Shown here: positions 9,118 to 19,349 of the stretch, in pieces
Layout: each line of letters opens with the position of its first letter
How positions within the stretch are numbered: the stretch's first letter is position 1
DNA from: Fulvivirga lutea
Lineage (GTDB): Bacteria; Bacteroidota; Bacteroidia; Cytophagales; Cyclobacteriaceae
Direction of reading: 5' to 3'
NCBI RefSeq assembly: GCF_017068455.1
Contig: NZ_CP070608.1
Span: 1,903,488-1,967,487, forward strand
DNA length: 64,000 bases
The notes under the pieces: generated by a model
The model's input: only the letters and a program-made list of their open reading frames with translations
Databases searched by the model: none
What the model was told of the DNA's origin: nothing
Program-made: the position numbers and the translations under genes

Positions 9118-9750
9118 TTAAAACAACCTCAAAACCATATAACCTGCACCGCTAAAGGTAACTCCGAAAAAGCCTATAATAACAATCGAAAACCAACGAT
9201 CCCAGAAGGTGTTTACCAAGGCCTTACCAGGAAATTTAGGATCGATTAATATTTCTGCCTCTTCTCCTATTTCATAGTCCGGGCTGGAAGATCCCACATC
9301 ACTGGTATGGGTATAAGTTTGATTATTATAGTTGTACTCAAAAATACTACTATACATTAAGGTTCTGTTTCCATCATCGTCAGAGCTGTAATAGGTATCA
9401 TGGTCAATTACTTTACCAATTACAGGTACGGCCGTTTCTGCAAATTTGTAGTTTGTATAAAAGATATAAACTGCTACACCTAGCATTATCAAACCAAAGA
9501 AAAGAAAGATGCCACCTACCCATTTGCTTACCTTACTATCCTTCATGGCCTTGGCACTGGATTTAGCCATAAACTCACGCATTTTTAAATCGGGAGATTC
9601 TTCTACTGTTCTATCTAACTCCTCAGTAAGTTTTAATGCTTCTTCGGCTGATAAGCCCAAGGTGTTTTGCAGATAACGAACTGCAGCTAGTTCATCTCCA
9701 GATTTGAGTAGACTTTCTAAATGATTTTTTTGTTCAGTGGTGAGATTCAT
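9118..9750 (-). CDS. DUF3592-type membrane protein with N-terminal helical domain
   Basis: A 210-residue protein. Residues 1-65 are a charged helical region resembling a UBA/Ts-N-like or ribosomal L7/L12-type segment (LESLLKSGDELAAVRYLQNT). It is followed by a membrane helix (80-103), an extracytoplasmic DUF3592-like beta domain (GKVIDHDTYYSS to EAEILIDPKFPGKALV) and a second membrane helix near the C-terminus. Function unknown. It is convergent with the DUF1761 gene, with no gap. Confidence 0.72.
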   Translation of the reverse strand: MNLTTEQKNHLESLLKSGDELAAVRYLQNTLGLSAEEALKLTEELDRTVEESPDLKMREFMAKSSAKAMKDSKVSKWVGGIFLFFGLIMLGVAVYIFYTNYKFAETAVPVIGKVIDHDTYYSSDDDGNRTLMYSSIFEYNYNNQTYTHTSDVGSSSPDYEIGEEAEILIDPKFPGKALVNTFWDRWFSIVIIGFFGVTFSGAGYMVLRLF

Positions 9751-9912
9751 GATTCATTCCTATTAGAATGAACAAGATAATAATCCTGATTAAAAGATGC
9801 TACAAGTTTATTTGGTTAACCCAACATTAACAACGCGTTATTTAACCTTTTACTTACCAAGTAAGTCTTTTTTAAGTGGAGGCTTTTGGGTAACTTAAAC
9901 AGACTTCTTTGC

Positions 9913-9947
9913 TATAAGCTTAGCTTATAAATAGATAATTATTATAA
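9913..9947 (+). promoter_or_regulatory. Operator region of katG: 17-bp palindrome plus PerR-like box
   Basis: Two elements lie 58-92 bases before the katG start. The first (9913-9929) is TATAAGCTTAGCTTATA, with 8-bp perfect arms around one base. The second (9933-9947) is AGATAATTATTATAA, which matches the PerR box consensus TTATAATNATTATAA at 12 of 14 defined positions. Peroxide-responsive control of katG by a Fur-family regulator is therefore plausible. AT-rich sequence raises the chance of a random match. Confidence 0.5.
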
Positions 9948-9998
9948 ATAAAAATTATCTCATATTTACTCATAGAATAAACTTCTAACCTTAATTAA

Positions 9999-12233
<2,235 letters not shown>

Positions 12234-12254
12234 TAAAATCAAAAATAGGACAGT

Positions 12255-12286
12255 AAAAAGCCTCAAGATCTCTTGAGGCTTTTTTA
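12255..12286 (+). terminator. katG terminator
   Basis: A near-perfect hairpin AAAAAGCCTCAAGA / TCTTGAGGCTTTTT with a 2-base loop and T-run, 22 bases past the katG stop. The A-run on the other side means it may also act for the convergent MscS gene. Confidence 0.92.
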
Positions 12287-12363
12287 GTTAAATTAATTAT
12301 TCACTCAAATATGATTGAGTGTTAAGTAAGTTCAGTTCTATTTTTTATCGATGAGATGATATT

Positions 12364-13257
12364 CTAATCAACCTTGTCCTCTGATGAATTTTTAATTATT
12401 AACGGTATGGATTTTTGGTCTTCATAAATTTTCACCTCTGTTATGGTAGCGGGTAGGTTTATTTCATTATCCGAAAGAGCCTTAAGTATTTCATACATTA
12501 CTTTTGTTTTGAGTATGGCAAGCGGTTCGGTGAAATTGTACGAATTAATCCAATAATATATTCTGATATTCACTGTGCTACTCCCAAAGGCCTCCAGTTC
12601 AAGAAATGGTGATAAGTCAGTATCATGTTTTATTTCTTCTATTTTATCTAATGTCTGTGAAATTAATTGAGTCACGGCTAGAATATTTTCTTCATAAGCT
12701 ATGCCCACAAGAAAGTCGAACCGTTGTAAACCATCTCTGGTGTAATTAATTAAAGGTTGTTTAATCAGTGTTGCATTAGGTATATAAATATCCTTACCAT
12801 CAAAAGTTCTGATATGTGTGTTTCTAAAGCTCAGTGAATTAACGGTGCCCTGTAAATTTTGAATTTCAATAACGTCACCAATTTTAAATGGCCTGCTAAA
12901 AGCGAGAAAAAAACCCGCTAAAAAATTTTCTCCAATATCTTTAAAGGCAAATCCCAGAATTATTGCAGATACTCCTGCACCTGCCAACAGCCCACCTGCT
13001 GCATTGCCTAAACCAATTTGATTTAGAAAAATAATTACACCAAAAATTATCATTAGCAGAAGAACTATTCGACCAATAAAATTCCTGATGAGTGGGTCAT
13101 TACTATTCCTTAGTAATCTTTTTCTAATAATGCTTCTCAATAACATGCCTATCACAGTAAACATTATCAGCCAAATGGAAGCAAGTATGAGGTCAGGTAA
13201 AAGTTCAATCAAAGAGTCCCAATAACCCAATGCAGATATTTTTAAGCGTTCAAGCAT
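12364..13257 (-). CDS. Small-conductance mechanosensitive channel (MscS family)
   Basis: A 297-residue inner-membrane channel. The N-terminal part contains three or four membrane helices. The pore helix region GGLLAGAGVSAIILGFAFKD is followed by the conserved SRPFKIGDVIEIQNLQGTVN beta domain and an alpha/beta vestibule domain ending near residue 280. Length and layout match the short MscS class. The family releases solutes during osmotic downshock. Gating properties cannot be predicted. Confidence 0.93.
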   Translation of the reverse strand: MLERLKISALGYWDSLIELLPDLILASIWLIMFTVIGMLLRSIIRKRLLRNSNDPLIRNFIGRIVLLLMIIFGVIIFLNQIGLGNAAGGLLAGAGVSAIILGFAFKDIGENFLAGFFLAFSRPFKIGDVIEIQNLQGTVNSLSFRNTHIRTFDGKDIYIPNATLIKQPLINYTRDGLQRFDFLVGIAYEENILAVTQLISQTLDKIEEIKHDTDLSPFLELEAFGSSTVNIRIYYWINSYNFTEPLAILKTKVMYEILKALSDNEINLPATITEVKIYEDQKSIPLIIKNSSEDKVD

Positions 13258-13358
13258 TTCAATAATTAAGGTTTAATAACAGATTCATTTAATAATGATT
13301 TTTAACCAATAAAGTCGTATTTTTTAGAATTCAAGTATTACATAATAAATAATATAAA

Positions 13359-13514
13359 ATGAATATCACAATTATTGCTCTCTATGTCTTGATTCCTTTA
13401 ATCGTAATAATGGGTGTTATGTACCTTATACGCAGGAAGCGAGAGGAACACACTGATAGGAACACGAACAAATTCTCTGATATAAAGGCTGAAGAATCTA
13501 AGGATAAGGAGTAA
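13359..13514 (+). CDS. Small single-pass membrane protein (51 aa)
   Basis: ATG at 13359 opens a 51-codon frame ending TAA at 13512. Residues 3-24 are a hydrophobic helix, followed by RRKR and a charged, acidic/basic tail ending AEESKDKE, a typical small bitopic membrane protein with a cytoplasmic tail. The gap between the divergent MscS gene and the YihY gene has no other candidate. No family is recognised. Confidence 0.5.
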   Translation: MNITIIALYVLIPLIVIMGVMYLIRRKREEHTDRNTNKFSDIKAEESKDKE

Positions 13515-13603
13515 AAAACACTTTCTCAATGTCTAGAATGTAGAGAAATTATTAGCCATAAATTAAATTGATAATCATAAAGTTTACATTGTAAATTAGC
13601 TAT

Positions 13604-14932
13604 ATGAACAAGGGTGCAATTCAAAGGCTAATCAATTTTTTCAAAAAAGATATCTGGGAGGTTGATTTCAAATCCATTTCTTCCTCTAAGCGCTTTTTAT
13701 ACAAAACAATTAAGGTAACTATTCTTGCTGCTAAAGGTGTTCAGGAAGATAAGATTGCTCTGAGGGCTTCTGCTCTTACTTACTTCTCATTACTATCATT
13801 TGTGCCACTTTTGGCCATTGCATTTGCTTTAGCTAAAGGGTTTGGTTTGGATAAAGTACTAGAAGACCAGCTTCTGGAAAACTTCGAAGGGCAGGAACAG
13901 GTATTTCAACAAAGTCTGAACTTTGCCCATAACCTGCTGGATTCCACTAGTGGAGGTTTAGTAGCGGGGTTTGGTGTAGTCTTCCTTTTTTATTCTGTAA
14001 TGAAGTTGCTAAGTAACATTGAAGAGTCATTCAATGATATATGGTATGTGCATCAGGCAAGGGACTTAACCAGAAAGCTCACTGATTATATTACAGTAAT
14101 GATTTTTGGTTTTATACTGATTATTGTTGCCAATGGAATAACCACCTATTTAGCCACTCAAATTACTGAGTTAACAGAACAAATAAAGTTGCTAGGTACC
14201 TTTAAAGGGTTGATTTTGCCAACGTTAAGAATATTGCCTTTCGCACTGATTTGGCTGCTCTTTACATTGTTGTATATGATAATGCCAAATACGAAAGTCA
14301 GTTTTAAGGCCGCTGTGATATCAGGAATTGTAGCCGGTACTATATTTCAATTTTTTGAGATACTTCTCTTTAAAGCTGGAATAGGTGTGTCGAGATATAA
14401 TGCTATTTATGGAAGCTTTGCAGCATTACCGCTTTTTCTTTTATGGCTGCAAACAAGCTGGATTATTGTATTGTTTGGTTCAGAAATAGCCTATTCAATA
14501 CAGAATATAGATAATTACGAAAGCAATATTAAAGCTGAAGGATTTAGTCTACGTTTTAAAAAGAAGGTAGCAATTGCAGCGTGCATTGTCATTATTGACA
14601 ACTTCAGAAAGGGAAAACCTGCTTTAAATTTGCAGGAAGTCAATGAGCATGTGAAGGTACCTGCTCAACTGCTTTATGAGGTTCTTGGTAAGCTAATTAA
14701 TTGTGGTGTATTATCAGTGACAACCAAAAATGATTTGGAGGCCTACCAACCTGCGGTAGATACTGACTTGATAACCATTCAATACATCTTGTCAAAGTAT
14801 GAATCTCACGGTAAAGTAGAAATGGGTGAAATGCGCAAATCAGTGAAAGATGCTGATAATCTATTAAATGAATTGGATGAACTTATCGGAAAATCCAAAA
14901 TGAATAAGTTGATAAAAGAGTTTAAAAGTTGA
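13604..14932 (+). CDS. YihY/virulence factor BrkB family membrane protein
   Basis: A 442-residue inner-membrane protein. The signature ALTYFSLLSFVPLLAIAFAL and the later INGIAGT-like GIVAGTIFQFFEILLFKAGI, YGSFAALPLFLLWLQTSWII and VLFGSEIAYSIQN are diagnostic of the YihY family. About six membrane helices occupy residues 45-305. A C-terminal cytoplasmic extension (330-442) resembles a winged-helix module, common in Bacteroidota members. The exact function is unsettled; the old name ribonuclease BN for this family is not supported. Confidence 0.93.
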   Translation: MNKGAIQRLINFFKKDIWEVDFKSISSSKRFLYKTIKVTILAAKGVQEDKIALRASALTYFSLLSFVPLLAIAFALAKGFGLDKVLEDQLLENFEGQEQVFQQSLNFAHNLLDSTSGGLVAGFGVVFLFYSVMKLLSNIEESFNDIWYVHQARDLTRKLTDYITVMIFGFILIIVANGITTYLATQITELTEQIKLLGTFKGLILPTLRILPFALIWLLFTLLYMIMPNTKVSFKAAVISGIVAGTIFQFFEILLFKAGIGVSRYNAIYGSFAALPLFLLWLQTSWIIVLFGSEIAYSIQNIDNYESNIKAEGFSLRFKKKVAIAACIVIIDNFRKGKPALNLQEVNEHVKVPAQLLYEVLGKLINCGVLSVTTKNDLEAYQPAVDTDLITIQYILSKYESHGKVEMGEMRKSVKDADNLLNELDELIGKSKMNKLIKEFKS

Positions 14933-15063
14933 CTTTTAGCTCAGTAGATATTCAATTTAAAATGCTCAATTAACAAATACCTGCCATAATTTATTGGCAG
15001 TAGCTATCATTGAAGGTTAGTTTTTGTTACCTTATCAAACTGAAGAACTTACCTGAAAAATAT

Positions 15064-17055
15064 ATGCTACAACTCGTTGAAGATGATCCATGGTTACAAC
15101 CTTACGAAGCTAACCTTCAAACTCGCCTTGACTATTTTCTACAGCGAACTGCCGAAATAGATAAAAATTACGGATCCATCCAGAATTATGCCTTAAGACA
15201 TAAAGAACTGGGTTTCAACTATGATAAAAAATTAAAGGGTTGGCATTATCGTGAGTGGGCGCCTGCCGCTAAGTCACTAAGCCTTATTGGTGATTTTAAC
15301 AAATGGGATGCAAGTAAGCATCCACTATCAAATGTCGGAAATGGTATTTGGGAATTATTTATTTCTGAAAAGGATGGGCTTAAGCACCTTTCACAAGTAA
15401 AGGTAAAGGTAGAGTCGGATCACGGGTTCGCAGATAAAATACCTGCCTATACTAAATATGCGGTTCAAAACCCTGAAACACACGATTTCACTGCATGCTT
15501 ATGGCATCCAGCAGAAGAATTCCAATGGACAGATCAGAAGTTTAACCTTAAAAAAATTGGAGCACCACTTATTTACGAGTGTCACACAGGAATGGCTCAA
15601 GAGAAGGAGGGAGTGGGCACGTATGCCGAATTTGAAAAAGAAGTTCTGCCTCGGGTAAAAGCTTTGGGCTACAACTGCATTCAGCTAATGGCAGTCGCAG
15701 AGCATCCCTATTATGGTTCGTTTGGCTACCATGTTTCTAATTTCTTCGCACCCTCATCGCGTTTCGGCACACCCGATGAGTTGAAATCATTAATAAATAC
15801 TGCCCATAATATGGGTATAGCGGTAATCATGGATATTGTGCATTCTCATGCGGTGAAAAATGAAGCTGAAGGGTTGAATAATTTTGATGGTAGTGGTCAT
15901 CAGTATTTTCATGAAGGAGGTAAGGGCTATCATGAAGGCTGGGATTCAAAACTTTTCGATTATGGCAAAGAGGAGGTAGAGCGATTTTTACTTTCTAATG
16001 TGCGCTATTGGTTGGAAGAATTCCATTTCGATGGCTTTCGTTTCGATGGGGTGACAAGTATTCTCTATCACCATCACGGAAATGGTGTCGGGTTCGATCA
16101 TTATGATAAATATTTCAAGGATGGTGTCGACTGGGATTCAGTACGCTATCTGCAGCTGGCTTCTACTGTAGCAAAAAGTGTTAAACCGGATTGTATACTC
16201 ATAGCTGAAGATATGAGTGGAATGCCGGGTATGTGCCAGCCAATAGAAGCGGGGGGATTGGGATTCGATTATCGCTTGGGGATGGGTATTCCCGATTCAT
16301 GGATTAAGTTGCTAAAGCATAAAGCTGATGAAGACTGGAAAATGGATGAAATTTGGAATGTGTTGAGTAACAGAAGATATAAAGAAAAAACTATTGCTTA
16401 TGCTGAGTCGCACGACCAGGCCATGGTAGGTGATAAAACCATAGCCTTTTGGCTCATGGACAAAGAGATGTACTGGCATATGAGTAAGGACGATGATAAC
16501 CTTGTGATCGATCGTGGGATAGCCATGCATAAAATGATCCGATTAGTGACGGCCTCTGCTGGGGGCGAGGGTTATTTAAACTTCTTTGGTAATGAATTTG
16601 GCCACCCTGAGTGGCTTGATTTCCCTCGTGAGGGTAATGATTGGAGCTACAAGTATGCACGTAGACAATGGTCTTTGGTAGATAATAAGAAACTGAAGTA
16701 CATCTACCTTAATGACTTTGACAAAGCGATGATAAAACTGTTGGATAAAAAGATAGTACTGGCCGCACCTGCTGCTCAACTAATAAACATGGATGAAACA
16801 AATCAGGTTTTGATATTTGAGCGCGCCAACCTCATCTTCATTTTTAATTTTAGTCCTTCCAATTCAATTCCTGACTATAAATTTTGGGTACCAAAGAAAG
16901 GAAAGTACAAATACGTGCTTAACTCCGATGATAAGAAATTTGGTGGGCACGGTCGCGTAGATGAAAAAGTTGTGCACGAAAGTTTTGAGGAAAATGGGGA
17001 AAACTACCTTGCTATTTATGCGGTAAACAGGGCAGCCTTTGTTTTAGAAAGATAA
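15064..17055 (+). CDS. glgB: 1,4-alpha-glucan branching enzyme (GH13, eukaryote-like)
   Basis: A 663-residue enzyme that makes alpha-1,6 branches in glycogen. It has an N-terminal CBM48 (about 55-150; FNYDKKLKGWHYREWAPAAK, GDFNKW), a GH13 barrel and a C-terminal beta domain. Catalytic motifs: VIMDIVHSHA, FDGFRFDGVTS (nucleophile Asp), IAEDMSG (acid Glu), and YAESHDQ. The layout resembles the eukaryotic-type GH13_8 branching enzymes rather than the longer E. coli type. An upstream in-frame TTG (15010) would add 18 residues, but the ATG at 15064 begins the usual MLQLVEDDPWL start. It opens the glycogen cluster. Confidence 0.93.
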   Translation: MLQLVEDDPWLQPYEANLQTRLDYFLQRTAEIDKNYGSIQNYALRHKELGFNYDKKLKGWHYREWAPAAKSLSLIGDFNKWDASKHPLSNVGNGIWELFISEKDGLKHLSQVKVKVESDHGFADKIPAYTKYAVQNPETHDFTACLWHPAEEFQWTDQKFNLKKIGAPLIYECHTGMAQEKEGVGTYAEFEKEVLPRVKALGYNCIQLMAVAEHPYYGSFGYHVSNFFAPSSRFGTPDELKSLINTAHNMGIAVIMDIVHSHAVKNEAEGLNNFDGSGHQYFHEGGKGYHEGWDSKLFDYGKEEVERFLLSNVRYWLEEFHFDGFRFDGVTSILYHHHGNGVGFDHYDKYFKDGVDWDSVRYLQLASTVAKSVKPDCILIAEDMSGMPGMCQPIEAGGLGFDYRLGMGIPDSWIKLLKHKADEDWKMDEIWNVLSNRRYKEKTIAYAESHDQAMVGDKTIAFWLMDKEMYWHMSKDDDNLVIDRGIAMHKMIRLVTASAGGEGYLNFFGNEFGHPEWLDFPREGNDWSYKYARRQWSLVDNKKLKYIYLNDFDKAMIKLLDKKIVLAAPAAQLINMDETNQVLIFERANLIFIFNFSPSNSIPDYKFWVPKKGKYKYVLNSDDKKFGGHGRVDEKVVHESFEENGENYLAIYAVNRAAFVLER

Positions 17056-17065
17056 ACTAAATTAT

Positions 17066-17150
17066 TACGTCACTGCGAGGACTATGGGACGCGGCAGTCC
17101 CCTAATTAGTAACAATACTTCTTTATTCATTGCGCTGACTCATCGCAAAA
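17066..17150. repeat. Dispersed intergenic repeat (imperfect inverted repeat)
   Basis: The sequence CGTCACTGCGAGGACTATGG followed by GACGCGGCAGTCCCCTAATT and, about 45 bases on, ATTGCGCTGACTCATCGCAA looks like the dispersed GTCA-TTGCGAGGA repeat family common in bacterial intergenic regions. It fills the gap between the convergent branching enzyme and GH57-like genes. Copy number in the genome cannot be judged here. Confidence 0.5.
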
Positions 17151-17154
17151 CGGA

Positions 17155-18126
17155 TTATCTGTACCTCAACCCAATCGCAGTAAGCAGATTCATGCAATTA
17201 ATGAAATGCTGAAATCCATCGCTTGATAAGTTAGTATTGAGCTGGAGCAATTTATCAGGCTGGCAAATAAGCATGATCACTTTCCAGTCTTCATCCGATA
17301 GCTGATCGTGTGTCTTATTGATTAACCTTTTACATTCATCCAAAAGTGCTTTTTGTAAAGAACCTGATAAATACTGTGCTAATGGCTGTGACCATTCTGG
17401 CGAGTTCAATGGCATACTTGCTGAATATTCGCCCTTTTTAGTGGTACTGGAAAGTATCTTTTTTAACCCTTTAATGGATAATGAAAGTAATTCTTTGTCA
17501 TCATAGCCACTTCCAAAGCCATTCACTAAACCAACATAAGTGCTGCTACTGCTATCACCATTGGAAAGGAGAATTTTCATAGGTTTTTCGCCAATAGTTT
17601 GATAGCTATCAGATGATTTTACACCATTCAAGTGCCAGCTATTGGCCGGGGCAATCAGTCCTTTAAAGCCTTGATCACTTAGATGATTAATAAGCTGATC
17701 ATTAAATAAGCCTGCAGTATTAATGAATAACTCAGCCGCTTTATTGAAATGCTTTTTGTAAGCATTTTTATGAAATTCAACTTCCTTTTTAAAAAGCTCT
17801 GCGTGGCATAAATAGCTGAAAGAATGATACGCACATGAAGCTACTAACTCAATTTTCCCACTATCAACGTGGCCTTTAATCTTCTCTAACTCAGCAGGAT
17901 ATTCTTTTTCCAACACTTCCAGAAAGGAAGCACTGAAGTATGCCAACACTTCATTTTTATTCTTTAAGAAATCTAACAAAGAATGAAGGCTGTGTTCCAA
18001 CGCTTCCTTAATGGCATCGGGGATATTAATCTCCTCTATTAAATTTCCTTCATTACTAACTTCCAGAAAGGAAATTTCTTTTGTTGGCACAGTAAAATGA
18101 TAATGAAGAACCTGATAGTTATTCAT
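17155..18126 (-). CDS. GH57-like protein, predicted catalytically inactive
   Basis: A 323-residue protein whose first two thirds resemble glycoside hydrolase family 57 (YFSASFLEVLEKEYPAELEK, KIELVASCAYHSFSYL, HLSDQGFKGLIAPANSWH). GH57 alpha-amylases of this type carry the nucleophile Glu in an RNTELIYND-like motif. Here the equivalent reads INTAGLFND (Ala138), so the nucleophile is missing. The later catalytic Asp region is also unrecognisable. It ends 1 base before the GT4 gene on the same strand and lies inside a glycogen cluster, so a regulatory or glucan-binding role is more likely than hydrolysis. Confidence 0.65.
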   Translation of the reverse strand: MNNYQVLHYHFTVPTKEISFLEVSNEGNLIEEINIPDAIKEALEHSLHSLLDFLKNKNEVLAYFSASFLEVLEKEYPAELEKIKGHVDSGKIELVASCAYHSFSYLCHAELFKKEVEFHKNAYKKHFNKAAELFINTAGLFNDQLINHLSDQGFKGLIAPANSWHLNGVKSSDSYQTIGEKPMKILLSNGDSSSSTYVGLVNGFGSGYDDKELLSLSIKGLKKILSSTTKKGEYSASMPLNSPEWSQPLAQYLSGSLQKALLDECKRLINKTHDQLSDEDWKVIMLICQPDKLLQLNTNLSSDGFQHFINCMNLLTAIGLRYR

Positions 18127-18127
18127 A

Positions 18128-19327
18128 TTAAGCAGTTAAGATTTGAAAAATCTCTTTGCCAACCATCTCCCACGTTCTTTTTGAAGCTGCTTCTTTATTC
18201 TGAGCAACACCTTTGGTTATAACCTCTTTGCCAGACAATACTTTTTCTATCAGTTTTATATAGGAGGCTACAGTTTCTTTTTCAGGAATTAATGCTCCTT
18301 TTAAAACCTCTTTTGCACCACTATTCCCACTAATAATAATTGGCAGCTCATTAATAGCTGCTTCCATAGCTACCAGTCCAAAAGGCTCTGATATGGAGGG
18401 CATCACCAATACTTTACTCTCCCTCATTAGGGCATGCAGGGCATTTCTTTCCAACAAACCTGTGAAATTGAAGTGGCCGGCAAGGCCTTTTTCATTCACC
18501 TTGCTTACTACCTCTTGCGATAGCTCGCCATTACCCGACACAACAAACCTTAAGTCGTTATGGTTATTAACAAGCTCCGCTGCAATTTCAATAAACATAA
18601 AAATGCCTTTTTGCTGACTTAGTCGTCCGGCAAACAGTATGATGTCTTCTGCAAAAGGAGATGTATAATTTACTGGCTCTACCTTCTGGCTTGCCAGGTG
18701 AACAACCTTTATTTTCGATTTATCAATTTTATAAATGCTTTGCATGATGTTCGCATGGTAGTCACTTACAGCCACCACCACATCAGCCTTATCCATCCCT
18801 TCTTTTTCAAGTTTATAAATCCACGAATCGGTTTTTTTTCCTACCCTGTCATAATCAAGTGCATGGATGTGTAACATCAATGGTTTTTTGTATTTGGCCT
18901 TTAATTGAAGGGCAGCACCAATAGAAAGCCAATCGTGAGCATAGATTACATCGTATTCCAGATTTTCAACTTGCTCAACCACAGACTCACTATACATTTT
19001 TAATGCCTGCTGAATTTCTACAGCAGCATCTGTAACTTCAGTTTTAGTTTCTTCTCTTGTAGGATGATAAAAATAGGGCGTTAATATCGTTTCTACATTG
19101 ATTTGTACCGCAGTAGCATCAACCGATTTAGCATCTAATAGGGTTTCTTCAACCGCCACATTAATCTGTTCACTTTCATTACTCATAGCCATTTGTGAAG
19201 CATGAACTGGTGAAACAATGGTAAGATCAGCTTTTGCGCCAAGCTGTTTGGCAATGTTTTCTGTGGCCAGACCTAAACCATAATTTTGGCTATCAGACTT
19301 TGAAGGACCTATCATTAATATCTTCAT
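18128..19327 (-). CDS. GT4-family glycosyltransferase (glycogen synthase-like)
   Basis: A 399-residue GT-B fold transferase. The N-terminal domain has MKILMIGPSKSDSQNYGLGL and YDVIYAHDWLSIGAALQLKA. The C-terminal nucleotide-binding domain has ILFAGRLSQQKGIFMFIEIA and the EX7E region SISEPFGLVAMEAAINELPI. Such proteins in glycogen loci make alpha-1,4-glucan or maltose-related intermediates; the donor is not determined. It is flanked by the GH57-like gene (1-base gap) and the GH31 gene (22 bases) in one minus-strand operon. Confidence 0.88.
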   Translation of the reverse strand: MKILMIGPSKSDSQNYGLGLATENIAKQLGAKADLTIVSPVHASQMAMSNESEQINVAVEETLLDAKSVDATAVQINVETILTPYFYHPTREETKTEVTDAAVEIQQALKMYSESVVEQVENLEYDVIYAHDWLSIGAALQLKAKYKKPLMLHIHALDYDRVGKKTDSWIYKLEKEGMDKADVVVAVSDYHANIMQSIYKIDKSKIKVVHLASQKVEPVNYTSPFAEDIILFAGRLSQQKGIFMFIEIAAELVNNHNDLRFVVSGNGELSQEVVSKVNEKGLAGHFNFTGLLERNALHALMRESKVLVMPSISEPFGLVAMEAAINELPIIISGNSGAKEVLKGALIPEKETVASYIKLIEKVLSGKEVITKGVAQNKEAASKRTWEMVGKEIFQILTA

Positions 19328-19349
19328 AGGTTGATGGATTTTTGATTAA

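Noticed and set aside
15010-15063. TTG-initiated extension of the branching enzyme
   Set aside because: The 18 added residues are not typical of the family, whereas MLQLVEDDPWL at 15064 is.
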